Source of the DNA: Chloroflexota bacterium
GTDB lineage: Bacteria > Chloroflexota > Chloroflexia > Thermomicrobiales > JADLAZ01
Length of the DNA: 64,000 bases
NCBI GenBank assembly: GCA_020849725.1
Contig: JADLAZ010000255.1
Span: 1-64,000, forward strand
Direction of reading: 5' to 3'
Shown here: in pieces, positions 10,611 through 19,879 of the stretch
Layout: each line of letters begins with the position of its first letter
How positions within the stretch are numbered: the stretch's first letter is position 1
Notes under the pieces: generated by a model
Seen by the model: the letters and a program-made list of their open reading frames with translations, nothing else
Told to the model about the DNA's origin: nothing
Database searches by the model: none
Program-made: the position numbers and the translations under genes

Positions 10611-11267
10611 TCAGGGCCGCGCCACGCGCGTGGGTGTCCGTGTCGGCGCAGCGCCGCCGGGTGTCGCCGCTGGTTTGGTCGCGGCCGTCGGCGAGGTGGC
10701 CGGCTTGGCCGGCGCGGTGGCCGTGCCGGCCGGTTTGGTCGCCGCCGTCGGTGTGCTGGCGGGCTTCGCTGGCGCTGTCGGCGGAGCGGAGGTCTTGGGT
10801 GGCGCCGTGGGGGCGCCTCCCGGCTTGGCCGGCGCCGTGACGATGGTGGTTGGCTTGGCGGGCACGGTGGCCGTACCCGCTGGTTTCGCGGTCGCCGTCG
10901 CCGTGGGGGCCAGTTTCGGCGGCGTGGTCATCGTGGCGGCTGGCTTGGGTGGCGGAGCGGGCGGCCGGGTCGGCGTCGGTGGCTCCGGCGGCTCCTCGGT
11001 CGCGGTTGGCGCGGGCGTCGGTGACGGTGCGGGCGTCGGCGTCGGCGGTACAGCGGTGGGCGTCGGTGGCTGGGTCGGTGTCGGGATCAGCGGCCCGTTG
11101 CCACGGGGTGTCGCGGTCGGCACAGCGACCTCGGCGACGATCGGTGTGGCGGTGGGTGGGCGTGGCCGCTCTGGCGTCAGCAGCACCGTCGAGGCGATGA
11201 CGGCCGCACTGCCGCCCAGCACGGCCAGCGCTCCGACGATCACAACGATCAGGATCCGGACCAGCAC
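10611..11267 (-). CDS. TP-rich membrane-anchored low-complexity protein
   Basis: A 218-residue protein with one N-terminal hydrophobic segment (ILIVVIVGALAVLGG) and then an almost pure Pro/Thr/Ala tail of degenerate units such as TPTPAPSPTPAP and AKPAGTATAPAKPA. Such Pro/Thr-rich tails are common in Chloroflexota envelope proteins. It is probably an extracytoplasmic spacer or glycosylated wall protein; no catalytic domain is seen. Confidence 0.7.
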   Translation of the reverse strand: MLVRILIVVIVGALAVLGGSAAVIASTVLLTPERPRPPTATPIVAEVAVPTATPRGNGPLIPTPTQPPTPTAVPPTPTPAPSPTPAPTATEEPPEPPTPTRPPAPPPKPAATMTTPPKLAPTATATAKPAGTATVPAKPTTIVTAPAKPGGAPTAPPKTSAPPTAPAKPASTPTAATKPAGTATAPAKPATSPTAATKPAATPGGAAPTRTPTRVARP

Positions 11268-11394
11268 GGCCAGCGCCCCTTTGATCTCACGCGCCCCGAT
11301 GCGGCGGGCGACAAGGCGCCGCCTGCCAGCGAGTCAACGACGGCGAACCGTGCGCGTTGCGCGCCGGACTGGCGGTCGGCCAGACCTGGTCAGC

Positions 11395-11736
11395 TCAGAG
11401 CGTCAGCACCGGATGGTCGAGCAACAGGTCGACCAGCTCGGTCATCGGCATGCTGTCGCCGACCTCTACCTTGTCTTCCAGGTCGAAGTGCTGGACCGAT
11501 GACCGGCAGGCGACGATGGCGACGCCCTGGCTGTCCAGCTCTTCCAGTTGAGCCAGGATGGGTGAGCCATCTACGAGCAGGCGCACACCGGCATTCAGAA
11601 ACACGACCGCGGCCGGCGGCGTGCCTTCCCGGCGCGCGAGCGCCCGGAAGAACTCGCGGGCCAGGGCGCTGCCCAGCCGCTGATCGCCCCGGCCGAGGAA
11701 ATCACTGCCGACCAGGATGACCTGACCGTCGCTCAC
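11395..11736 (-). CDS. DsrE/YedF-like small sulfurtransferase-fold protein
   Basis: A 113-residue DsrE-fold protein (VILVGSDFLGRGDQRLGSAL; VEVGDSMPMTELVDLL). YedF-like members have two Cys in CGTCL at the position that here reads VACRSSVQHF, so only the first Cys is kept. A role in sulfur or selenium transfer is therefore uncertain. Its ATG overlaps the upstream gene's stop by 4 bases, which implies coupling. Confidence 0.8.
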   Translation of the reverse strand: MSDGQVILVGSDFLGRGDQRLGSALAREFFRALARREGTPPAAVVFLNAGVRLLVDGSPILAQLEELDSQGVAIVACRSSVQHFDLEDKVEVGDSMPMTELVDLLLDHPVLTL

Positions 11737-12137
11737 GACCGGTTCCTCCTTCGTGCCTGCGCCTGAGCCTGTTCATCGAAGAGCGCCTCCAACTCGGCGA
11801 CGAAGCGCTCCGGGTCATGAATGTCCATGCGATAGGCGTCGTCGTCAAACGTCGGCGCGGGTGGCAGGTGGATGGTGATCCAGCCCGCCTGCGCGCCACG
11901 GCAGACGAGTTCCGTCACCTGGCGGGTGAACGCTCCGAACGTCACTCCTTTGGGCTGCATGGCCAGAAAATACCGTTCGCCCATGCCGCTCCGGGTCCAG
12001 ATGAGTTCAATCATCTGGCGATGCCGACGCTGAACCTCCGACTCGGGATGATACTCGCGATGGAAGAGCCGGAGCAACCAGGGGGCCAGGGTGGAACTGG
12101 CCGGCCCGGCCTCGTCAGGTGACGGCGTCTTAGCCAT
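11733..12137 (-). CDS. Conserved-looking hypothetical protein upstream of DsrE-like gene
   Basis: A 134-residue soluble protein, start ATG 12137. It contains FLAMQPKGVTFGAFTRQV and ELVCRGAQAGWITIHLPPAP; no family was recognised. The stop overlaps the DsrE-like start (ATGA), so the two are probably a functional pair. The longer open frame upstream of 12137 has no coding character. Confidence 0.7.
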   Translation of the reverse strand: MAKTPSPDEAGPASSTLAPWLLRLFHREYHPESEVQRRHRQMIELIWTRSGMGERYFLAMQPKGVTFGAFTRQVTELVCRGAQAGWITIHLPPAPTFDDDAYRMDIHDPERFVAELEALFDEQAQAQARRRNRS

Positions 12138-12198
12138 GGCGGACCTGTTCCTCCAGGCGGTCGTCGTCCGTCTCACGCGGCGGAACGCCCGGATTGTA

Positions 12199-14319
12199 TC
12201 ATGGCGGGTCCACCAGTGCGCCCTGGCGCGGGCCGCCATGCTGCGGGCGTGGACGGTAGGGAAAGGTGATCGTCGACCGGGCGCCACCCTGGGGGCGGTT
12301 GCTCATCTCCAGCCGGCCGCCCAGGTCTTTCTGCGCCAGCGTGCGCACCAGGCTGAGACCCAGACCCCGCTCGCGCTCGGGCGCGAAGCCGGGCGGCAGC
12401 CCCTGGCCGTTGTCCTCGATCTGCATCACGACGCTCGGACCCTCCACCCAACTGCGGACCCAGACGTCACCGTCGTCCCGATCCCGGAATCCGTGGCGCA
12501 GCGCGTTCGACAACACCTCGGTGATCACCACCGCTAGCGACGTAGCCTGCTCGCCAGAGATCTCGGGACCACCGCCTTCGACATGAAGTCGGTAGTTACC
12601 ACCTGGTGGCAACAGGGACACGGCCTCGTCGGCGACCCGTTTGGCCACGTCGCTGGCGGTCGTGATGCCGACGACGCTCCGACTGAGCAGATCGTGGATG
12701 GCGGCGATGCTGTGGATGCGGGCGACACTCTGGCCGAGCGCGGCCACGGCGCTGGGTTCGGCGATGCGGCGTTGCTGCATCTTCAGGAGCGCCGCCGTCT
12801 GACCCAGGTTGTTGCGCACCCGATGATGCATCTCCTGCAGCAGTGCCCCTGAGATGACCAGGTTCCGCTGGGCATCAGCGTAGAGCTGCGCGTTCTCGAT
12901 GGCGATCGCGGCCGCGTTGGCAAACGACTCCAGGAGTTGGTACTGCTCGTCAGTCGGCCCGCCCGCGTCCCGGTAGTGCAGGCAGATGCCACCCAGCACC
13001 CCGCGCAGCGAGCGCAGGGGCAGCCCGTAGATGCTGAAGTCCCGGTCGACCGGCCGCTGCGCCGCCGTCAGCCCCACCAGATTAGGTCCCTGAGTGGGCG
13101 TCGGCAGGTTCGCCCGAAAGACGACTTCGTCCATGACTTCGCGCTCGACGGCCGCCTCATCCGCCGGCAAGTTGCCCTCTTCGCCACGCGACACCAGCGT
13201 CACCAGCTCACCATGCTCGCGGTCGAGGCGGAAGATCGTCGCCCGCCGCGCGTCGCCAAGCTCCGCCGCGTTCGAGACGATGATGTCGAGCACCTCGCCC
13301 ATATCGAGCGTCTCGGCCATGCGCGCCGAGACGCGCTGGAGCGTCGTTAGCTCGCGCACCTTCTCGCGCAAGCGGGCGTCAGTCAACTGATAGAGCTGGG
13401 CGTTCTCGATGGCGATCGCCAGCTCGTGGGTGACGGTGGTCAAGAAGCGAATCTCGTCGTTGGTGAACTCGTGCGGCTTGATCGTCTTGAGCGTCATGAC
13501 ACCGACCAGGCGATCGGCACTGTAGCGCACGATGGGCACGGACACCTGCGACCGGTAGCGTCCTTCGCCCAGCGCGGCGACATACTCGTAGGCGGGATGC
13601 ATCGGTGCGTCGCGCGCGGCTATCGGCTTGCGCGTGCGGGCGACCTCGCCGGTGATGGCCTGACCGAGGCGCAACCGTTCGACATCGATGGCACTGGCGT
13701 TGAGGCCGCGTGCGGAGCGCAACACGAGGTCGTGGGTATCCTCCTCGTAAATCCAGACCGAGCAGGTGTCGCTGCGGATGACGTCCGCGACGGCCTCCAC
13801 GACCTGATCCAGCATGGCGGTGAGTTGCAGGCTGGAATTGGCCGCCCTGTTGATGCGATGCAGCGCCTCCATCTTCTCCAGTCGCCCGGCCAAATCGCCG
13901 GCACCGCCGCGTGGTGGCTGGCGCACGATCGGTGTGGCCCCATCCGCGCCGAGATAGCCGGCCAGGGCCGCCGCCTGGATCGGCGCGCCGATGCTGTGCA
14001 GCAGGTCGGCCGACTCGGCTTGACCGAGCGCCTCGGCTGCCAGCCGGCAGATGACGGCCGCCAGTGCGTACAGGCCATCGCTGAAGCGGGTCGGCGTCAC
14101 CTGGCGCGCGCGCGCCTCGCGGCCGACGCGCCCGGCCCAGGCTAGCAGCGGCTCGACATCGCCGGCCAGCAGCACGTCGCCGAGGTCCACCGCGGCCCAC
14201 ACATCACCATCGGCGTCATTCGCGCCCGCGGCCTGGAAGGCGGCCGTGGCCGCCAGCGCCGGCCAGCGCGTGGCGATCGCGCGCAGCGCCCCCTGCAGAC
14301 TCATTAGCACAATCGTCAT
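12199..14319 (-). CDS. Two-GAF sensor histidine kinase (HisKA_2 type)
   Basis: A 706-residue cytoplasmic kinase without TM segments. After an unassigned N-terminal helical domain (about 1-145) there are two GAF domains (about 150-305 and 310-475), each ending in AIAIENAQLY. The dimerisation/phosphoacceptor box is LQEMHHRVRNNLGQ (HisKA_2 style), followed by an HATPase_c domain with the N box TEVLSNALRHGF and DNGQGLPPGF. Members of this class often feed stress sigma-factor cascades; an ECF sigma gene lies just upstream on the same strand. Confidence 0.92.
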   Translation of the reverse strand: MTIVLMSLQGALRAIATRWPALAATAAFQAAGANDADGDVWAAVDLGDVLLAGDVEPLLAWAGRVGREARARQVTPTRFSDGLYALAAVICRLAAEALGQAESADLLHSIGAPIQAAALAGYLGADGATPIVRQPPRGGAGDLAGRLEKMEALHRINRAANSSLQLTAMLDQVVEAVADVIRSDTCSVWIYEEDTHDLVLRSARGLNASAIDVERLRLGQAITGEVARTRKPIAARDAPMHPAYEYVAALGEGRYRSQVSVPIVRYSADRLVGVMTLKTIKPHEFTNDEIRFLTTVTHELAIAIENAQLYQLTDARLREKVRELTTLQRVSARMAETLDMGEVLDIIVSNAAELGDARRATIFRLDREHGELVTLVSRGEEGNLPADEAAVEREVMDEVVFRANLPTPTQGPNLVGLTAAQRPVDRDFSIYGLPLRSLRGVLGGICLHYRDAGGPTDEQYQLLESFANAAAIAIENAQLYADAQRNLVISGALLQEMHHRVRNNLGQTAALLKMQQRRIAEPSAVAALGQSVARIHSIAAIHDLLSRSVVGITTASDVAKRVADEAVSLLPPGGNYRLHVEGGGPEISGEQATSLAVVITEVLSNALRHGFRDRDDGDVWVRSWVEGPSVVMQIEDNGQGLPPGFAPERERGLGLSLVRTLAQKDLGGRLEMSNRPQGGARSTITFPYRPRPQHGGPRQGALVDPP

Positions 14320-14411
14320 TTGCCCCCAGCCTTGCTGACGCCCTGCCTGGTCCGATCATAGCGGCCAGCACGTGACGCGACAACCAGCAACGCTGTGAGC
14401 TACCCGAGCGG

Positions 14412-15029
14412 TCAGACGGTCGCGGGCGACAGACCCTGACTCTGGAGGACGGTGCGCAGCTTGCGCAGTCCCAGCCGCAGGCGCGTCTTGACCGTACCCA
14501 GCGGGATACCGACGAGTTGCGCGATCTCGACCTGGGTCAGCCCCCGATAGTAGGCCTGCTCGATGACCTCGCGCTGCGGCGCCGGCAACTGGACCAGCGC
14601 CTGCGACAGCACCTGCCGCCGCTCGGCGCCCCAGACATCGCGCTCGACATCGACGGTTGGGTCGGGGATGTGGGCTGCCAGCGACTCGCCGTCCTCGCCG
14701 ACCGGCATCGGCTGCGCCTGGACCTGGCGGCGGCGGATCTGGTCGATGGCCAGGTGATGGGTCAGGCCCAGCACCCATGTCGGCACTCGCCCGCGCGCCG
14801 GGTCGTAGGAGCCAGCGTGCCGCCAGACGCGCAAGAAGGCTTCCTGCGTCACTTCCTCGGCCAGCTCGCGGTCGGCCACCATCTTGAGCGCCAGCGAGAA
14901 GACCGCCCCGGCATACCGATCGTAGAGCACGCGCAGCGCCAGATGTTCGCCGCGGGCGATCGCCGCCAGCACCTGCTCATCGTGCAACGCGGCCACTGCC
15001 GCCCGGTCCTGCTCCATCTTCCCACCCAC
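14412..15029 (-). CDS. ECF-type RNA polymerase sigma factor
   Basis: A 205-residue sigma factor with region 2 (LYDRYAGAVFSLALKMV, EEVTQEAFLRVWRH, HLAIDQIRRR) and region 4 (LPAPQREVIEQAYYRGLTQ, GTVKTRLRLGLRKL), like the SigK-type ECF groups. No anti-sigma gene is adjacent, which is unusual for that group; the neighbouring GAF kinase may be the input. A second in-frame Met at residue 5 is an alternative start. Confidence 0.93.
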   Translation of the reverse strand: MGGKMEQDRAAVAALHDEQVLAAIARGEHLALRVLYDRYAGAVFSLALKMVADRELAEEVTQEAFLRVWRHAGSYDPARGRVPTWVLGLTHHLAIDQIRRRQVQAQPMPVGEDGESLAAHIPDPTVDVERDVWGAERRQVLSQALVQLPAPQREVIEQAYYRGLTQVEIAQLVGIPLGTVKTRLRLGLRKLRTVLQSQGLSPATV

Positions 15030-15232
15030 GCTCAGCCTCCTGCACGAGACGGTGGCGCCAGTGGCATCGGCTGCTCTTCCACCGTTCGAGAGTCAGGATA
15101 GCGAGCAGGGGTGAACCGCACATGAGCCGCAGATAAGCCCGGCATAAGAGTTTGGCGGTCACAGGCGGCCGGAGCTGCGGCCAACAGCGGACGTTGGCAA
15201 TCGCGCATGCCCCTGTGACTGCCCCAAGTTGC

Positions 15233-16288
15233 CTAGCGCCCCTCCAGCTCGCGCCGCACGATGCGCGTCCCTTCGACCATGTTCTTCAGCTTCAGTGCGC
15301 ACAGCCAGCGTGGCAACTGGAAGAAGCCGCAATCGGGCGTGATCCAGAGTTTGTCGGCCGGCACCGTCTGCAGGAAGCCGCGGATGCGGGCCGCGATCTC
15401 CTCCGGTGGCTCGACCCAGAACGACTTGACGTCGACGACACCGACGCCGAACTCGCGGTCGATGCCGGCGAACTGGTAGATGTTCGCTTCCTTCTGCTCC
15501 CGGTTGGCGAACTCGAATACGAACTGATCGCAGCGTGCCGCCAACAGATCGGGGAACATCCAGCCGTACTCACGCTTGCCACGCGGCCGGCTGCCGAGGT
15601 TGCCGAAGCAGACGTGGAGCGAGATCTTGGCGCTCACGCCCTCGACGCAGGCGTTGAACATGTCGACCCAATTCTGCTGCGTGCCGGGAATGATCGCGAA
15701 CGACGGCTCGTCCAACTGGATGTGGTCGGCGCCAGCGGCGACGAGCGCCTTCAACTCGCGGTTGATGACCGGCACGAACTCCCAGGCCAGCGCCAGCCGG
15801 TCGGCGTACAGGTGACGGTGCTCATCGCGCAATTGGATGTGGATCGTCAGCGTCAGCGGACCCGGGCAGGTGGCTTTGATGCGCTGGCCCGGCGCCTGGC
15901 GCGCGATCTGCCGCTGCAGATAGCGGAACTCCTCGACGATGCCCAGGCCGTGCGGCACGCTGATGCGCTCGACCGGCCGATAGCGCGGCGCGCTGTCGTA
16001 GCCGTAGACCCCCTGCTTGCGCAGCACGCCGACCGACTCCAGGCCGGCCATCTTGTCGTAGAAGCCCTGCACGAAATACCAGCGCCGCATCTCGCCGTCG
16101 GTGATGACGTCGACGCCGGCCTCGGTCTGGTCGAGGATGGCCAGCTTGACGGCGTCATCGAACGTCTCGCTCGAGTCAGTCGGTCCGTACTCGCCAGCAT
16201 CCGCGGCCTTCAGTGCTGTCCACATCCAACTCGGAATGGCGTGACTGCCGATGACCGTCGTCGGCAGCAGGGGCAGTGTGTCGGTCAT
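15233..16288 (-). CDS. MetE C-terminal-domain-like (cobalamin-independent) methyltransferase
   Basis: A 351-residue protein matching only the catalytic C-terminal half of cobalamin-independent methionine synthase. It begins TTVIGSHAIPSW. Likely zinc ligands are in LHVCFGNLGS and ITPDCGFFQLPR, and QLDEPSF is the substrate-region motif. Half-size MetE homologues may use other methyl donors or make different products, so the exact reaction is open. ATG 16288 follows GGGAGGAG at good spacing. Confidence 0.85.
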   Translation of the reverse strand: MTDTLPLLPTTVIGSHAIPSWMWTALKAADAGEYGPTDSSETFDDAVKLAILDQTEAGVDVITDGEMRRWYFVQGFYDKMAGLESVGVLRKQGVYGYDSAPRYRPVERISVPHGLGIVEEFRYLQRQIARQAPGQRIKATCPGPLTLTIHIQLRDEHRHLYADRLALAWEFVPVINRELKALVAAGADHIQLDEPSFAIIPGTQQNWVDMFNACVEGVSAKISLHVCFGNLGSRPRGKREYGWMFPDLLAARCDQFVFEFANREQKEANIYQFAGIDREFGVGVVDVKSFWVEPPEEIAARIRGFLQTVPADKLWITPDCGFFQLPRWLCALKLKNMVEGTRIVRRELEGR

Positions 16289-16409
16289 GTCGCTCCTCCC
16301 GGTGGTCGTTGCCTGGGCGGTGGCGCGTGTGAACTGACCGCCCACGGCCATTATCGCCGCGGCGCGCGGCGCGTGCGGCGCCGTTTGGGCTAGCCGCCGG
16401 TCTCGCGCC

Positions 16410-17948
16410 TTATTCGTCGCGGAACTGGTCGCGCAGGATGGCTTTCTGGATCTTGCCGGTCGAGGCAGTGCGCGGAAGCACATCCACGAACTCCACGCGC
16501 TTCGGCCGCTTGTAGCCGGCCAGGCGCGCGCGCACGAACGCCATCAACATCACCTCCGACGGCGACTGCCCCGGTGCGGGCACGACCACCGCCGTCACCG
16601 CCTCGCCCCACTCCGGGTCCGGCAGGCCGATGACGGCCACCTCGGCCACGGCGGGGTGTTCCAGCAGGCAACGCTCGACCTCGGCCGGGTCAATGTTCTC
16701 GCCGCCGCTGATGATGATGTCCTTGGTGCGCCCGACGATCCAGAGGTAGCCTTCTTCATCGAGCCGGCCCAGGTCGCCGGTGCGCAGCCAGCCGTCGCGC
16801 AGCACCCGCGCCGTCTCCTCGGGTCGGTTCCAGTAGCCGCTCATGACATGCTCGGTGTGGGCGACGACCTCGCCGGGTTCGCCGGCGGCAACCGCTGTGC
16901 CGTCCGCCGCCTCCAGGCGCAGATCGCACGTGACGTGCGGCTTGCCGGCGGCGCCGAGCTTGCGGCTGGCGTCGGCTGGGTCGAGGTACGTCAGGATGCA
17001 GCCGCCCTCGGTCAGACCGTAGGTCTGAATGTACGGCGCCTGGAAGCGCGCCTGCACCTCGTCGAGCAGGTCGCGTGGCATTGCGTCGGACGAGCCGGCC
17101 GTGCGCCGTAGCGAGGTCGTGTCGCAGCGGCCAGTGGCGGCGACGGCGCAGACGCGCCGCCACAGCGTCGGCACGGCCATGAAGGCAGACACGCGGTGAC
17201 GCTCGACCGCGGCCAGGATCGCATCCGGCTCTGGGTGCCGCAGCAGCACAACCGTCGCGCCGGCAACGAAGGCCGGCAGCACGCCGCAGTCCATGCCGCC
17301 GGTGTGAAACAGCGGGTAGAGGTTGAGCCAGACATCCTCCTCGACCAGCCGCAGCTTGAGGGCGAACGTGTGGGCGTGCAGCACGTGCGCCCGGTGGCTG
17401 AGCATCGCCCCTTTTGGCCGGCCGGTCGTGCCGCTGGTGTAGAGGATGATGTGCGGGTCGTGCTCGTCGAGCGGCACGGCCGGCGGCGCGGCGCGAGCGC
17501 GCTCGGTCAGGCGGTGCAGGTCGGCGTCAGCCGGGGCGCCGGCGCGGTTGAACCAGAGCCAGTGGCACACGCTCGGCGCGTGTGGCGCGACCTCGGCCAG
17601 CACGGTGGCGTACTCGCCGGCCGCGATCACGACACTCACGCCGGCGTCGTCGAGTGCGAAGGCCAGCTCGCCGGCTCGGTGCCAGAAGTTGAGCGGTGTC
17701 AGGACCGCGCCGCAGCGCGCCGCCGCGAAATAGGCTGCCACCCAGAACGGACTGTTGCGATCGAGCAGACCGACGCGGTCGCCAGGTCGGACGCCATGCG
17801 CGATCAGCACGTTGGCCAGCCGGTCGGCCGTCTGGTCCAGGCGCCGGTACGTCCAGGCCTCGTCGCCCATGATCAGGGCCGGCCGGTGCGGTCGCCCTGT
17901 CGGCGCGGCCTGCCGACGCAGGACATCGCCGATCAGCAGTCCCATCAC
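16410..17948 (-). CDS. Acyl-CoA synthetase (AMP-binding, ANL superfamily)
   Basis: A 512-residue adenylate-forming ligase. It has the P-loop motif YTSGTTGRPKGAML, the A5 motif YGLTEGG, the hinge/A7-A8 region TGDLGRLDEEGYLWIVGRTKD and the A10 Lys context RTASTGKIQK. It activates a carboxylic acid to acyl-CoA; chain length is not predictable. Its start overlaps the stop of the upstream MaoC gene by 4 bases, so both probably act on the same acyl-CoA route. Confidence 0.93.
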   Translation of the reverse strand: MMGLLIGDVLRRQAAPTGRPHRPALIMGDEAWTYRRLDQTADRLANVLIAHGVRPGDRVGLLDRNSPFWVAAYFAAARCGAVLTPLNFWHRAGELAFALDDAGVSVVIAAGEYATVLAEVAPHAPSVCHWLWFNRAGAPADADLHRLTERARAAPPAVPLDEHDPHIILYTSGTTGRPKGAMLSHRAHVLHAHTFALKLRLVEEDVWLNLYPLFHTGGMDCGVLPAFVAGATVVLLRHPEPDAILAAVERHRVSAFMAVPTLWRRVCAVAATGRCDTTSLRRTAGSSDAMPRDLLDEVQARFQAPYIQTYGLTEGGCILTYLDPADASRKLGAAGKPHVTCDLRLEAADGTAVAAGEPGEVVAHTEHVMSGYWNRPEETARVLRDGWLRTGDLGRLDEEGYLWIVGRTKDIIISGGENIDPAEVERCLLEHPAVAEVAVIGLPDPEWGEAVTAVVVPAPGQSPSEVMLMAFVRARLAGYKRPKRVEFVDVLPRTASTGKIQKAILRDQFRDE

Positions 17949-18406
17949 GCCCCCTCGCCCTGGCGACGCACCAGCAGCGTCAACGCGCCTCGCTGGGCCA
18001 CGACGGCGTCTCCCCGCCGCACCTCGACCTCGACGGTAACGATGCCCCGGTCGGGCTGGCGGCGGCTGAGGCGTGCCTCGCGCACCGTGACAGCCGCGGC
18101 GACCGTCTCGCCCAGTCGCACGGGCGCCAGGAACTGCCAGTCGTGGATGCCCACCAGCGCCATGACGCCGGCGCCGATGATGCCCAGCCGGTGGAGCAGC
18201 CCTGCCGCCACGCTCAGGCCAAGCAGCCCGTGGGCGATGCGCTCGCCGAACTCGGTGCCGGCGGCAAAGGCAGCATCGGTGTGCAGTGGATGCGCGTCGC
18301 CGGTTAGGAGAGCAAATGCATCCACGTCGGCGGTGGTGATGGCGCGCGATGGCGACAGCGCCTGCCGGCCGACCACGAAGTCGTCGTACAGCCAGTCCAC
18401 GCTCAC
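17945..18406 (-). CDS. MaoC-like hot-dog dehydratase
   Basis: A 153-residue single hot-dog domain with the hydratase-2 signature AFALLTGDAHPLHTDAAFA, then ERIAHGLLGLSVAAGL. It likely hydrates an enoyl-CoA. It is translationally coupled to the downstream acyl-CoA synthetase. Confidence 0.88.
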   Translation of the reverse strand: MSVDWLYDDFVVGRQALSPSRAITTADVDAFALLTGDAHPLHTDAAFAAGTEFGERIAHGLLGLSVAAGLLHRLGIIGAGVMALVGIHDWQFLAPVRLGETVAAAVTVREARLSRRQPDRGIVTVEVEVRRGDAVVAQRGALTLLVRRQGEGA

Positions 18407-18700
18407 CTCACCCGCGCCGATGGCTCACCGCCGGCCGGATCGTATGCTCGCGCTCATGGAGGAGTCAACCGCGCCGGAGCGTTCGCATCTACCCGTGCAG
18501 GGGGACGACGATGTGATGGCGCCACGAGTAATCATCAGCGAGACCCTGGCAACGCTGGCCGCACCGGCTCGACGGCGAGCGCCCCACAAACTGATCGCGG
18601 CGGTACTGGTTATCATGCCACCGGCCACGCCACGGGCGAGATTGACGAGATGCCGCCAGCGATGGTGGCTGGACCCCTCACTGCGGGCGACTTGACGCCC
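18407..18700. other. Intergenic region without a supported gene
   Basis: About 290 bases between the MaoC gene and the receiver gene. A short plus-strand frame from 18456 (about 80 codons) has no matching ribosome site or recognisable domain. Nothing else is seen. Confidence 0.4.
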
Positions 18701-19111
18701 TCAGAGTGATGGTGGGGCGACCCCTGGCGAGTCGGAGACCGGTCCGGTATTCGCCACGCGCCGGAGCAGGCGCTGGATGGCCGCCAGCAGATCGTCGAGG
18801 TCGAATGGCTTGGCCAGCAGATCGTCGACCTGCATCTGGCCGGCCCGCTCGCGCAGGCGGTGCGAGGCAGACATGGCAACGATTGGGAGTGTGGCTGTGC
18901 CCGGGTTGGCCCGCAACCGCCGCGCGAACTCGACGCCGTCGATGCCGGGCATCATGATGTCGAGCAAGACCACCGACGGCGCCGCCGACTCGGCCAGCGC
19001 CAGCGCTTCGTCGCCAGTGCCGGTGACGACGGCGTACCCCTCATCCTGCAGCACCTGCACCAGCATGGCGACGATGTCGGTGTCGTCGTCGACGATCAGG
19101 ACGGTCGGCAC
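18701..19111 (-). CDS. Orphan response-regulator receiver protein
   Basis: A 136-residue stand-alone CheY-like receiver: acidic pocket VDDD at residues 8-10, phosphoacceptor Asp51 in LLDIMMPGIDG, switch Ser in AMSAS and Lys101 in LLAKPFDLDD. There is no output domain and no adjacent kinase; the nearest kinase is the GAF histidine kinase 4.4 kb to the left. Confidence 0.93.
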   Translation of the reverse strand: MPTVLIVDDDTDIVAMLVQVLQDEGYAVVTGTGDEALALAESAAPSVVLLDIMMPGIDGVEFARRLRANPGTATLPIVAMSASHRLRERAGQMQVDDLLAKPFDLDDLLAAIQRLLRRVANTGPVSDSPGVAPPSL

Positions 19112-19234
19112 ACCAGCCCTCCACTGCTGTGACCCTCGCGCATCTCGCCATGGCCGTCGGGCGCATCATTGGCATTCGCGCGCGTCATCTATTAGAGCGC
19201 TGAGGGGGCCGTTGCGGTTGCGCGCCGCAGGCAA

Positions 19235-19660
19235 TTAGCTGGGTAGGGTGCCTGGCGGCAGCACGACTGTGCCCTCCATCGAGCGCAATTGTGCCTCCGG
19301 TCCGTGGGGCGCGTACACGGCAATCAGCTTCAGTGGCTCCCAGCCAGTGTTGATCGTCTCGTGGAAGACGTCGGCGGGAATGTGGACCATCATGCCGGCG
19401 ATGACCGGTCGGCGCACCGGCTGGCCCAGCTCGTCCTCGACCATCTGCATGCCCTGGCCCGACACGACGTAGAGGATCTCCTCGACACCCGGATGGTTGT
19501 GGCGGGTGTGTCCCTTGCCGGGGGCCAGCAGGACAACGCCAGCGCTGAATTGCTGCGCGTTCGTGACCCGTGGCTCGGACAGCCACTTGATCGTACCCCA
19601 GTCGAACACCTGTGTTTCAACGTCATTCGGTTCAACAAAGCGCTTGCCGTTGTCACCCAT
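19235..19660 (-). CDS. Cupin-domain protein
   Basis: A 141-residue single cupin. Motif 1 is in HTRHNHPGVEEILYVVSG (His/His/Glu metal ligands) and motif 2 is IPADVFHETINTG. Probably a metal-dependent isomerase, dioxygenase or ligand-binding protein; substrate unknown. Confidence 0.88.
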   Translation of the reverse strand: MGDNGKRFVEPNDVETQVFDWGTIKWLSEPRVTNAQQFSAGVVLLAPGKGHTRHNHPGVEEILYVVSGQGMQMVEDELGQPVRRPVIAGMMVHIPADVFHETINTGWEPLKLIAVYAPHGPEAQLRSMEGTVVLPPGTLPS

Positions 19661-19879
19661 GGTCTGCCTCCTCCGGCGCGCGGCTGCCCCGATGCTGCGC
19701 GCGTCCCTGTCTGTTGGGGCGCTGTTCTAGGTGCTGACCCTAGCCTAGCTAGCGCATCCCGGCCTGTCAATTGGCCGCTGGTGGCCCGATCGGCCCAGGT
19801 TCGAGGCACGAGCAGGCCAGCGACGGAGGAAATCCACTGATGGCAGCGCTGGAACGGCCAGTCGAGAGTTGCAGCGTCG

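Noticed and set aside
17196..18695. A 499-codon plus-strand open frame
   Set aside because: It overlaps the acyl-CoA synthetase and MaoC genes on the other strand and lacks any domain; its last 80 codons (from 18456) are also unconvincing.
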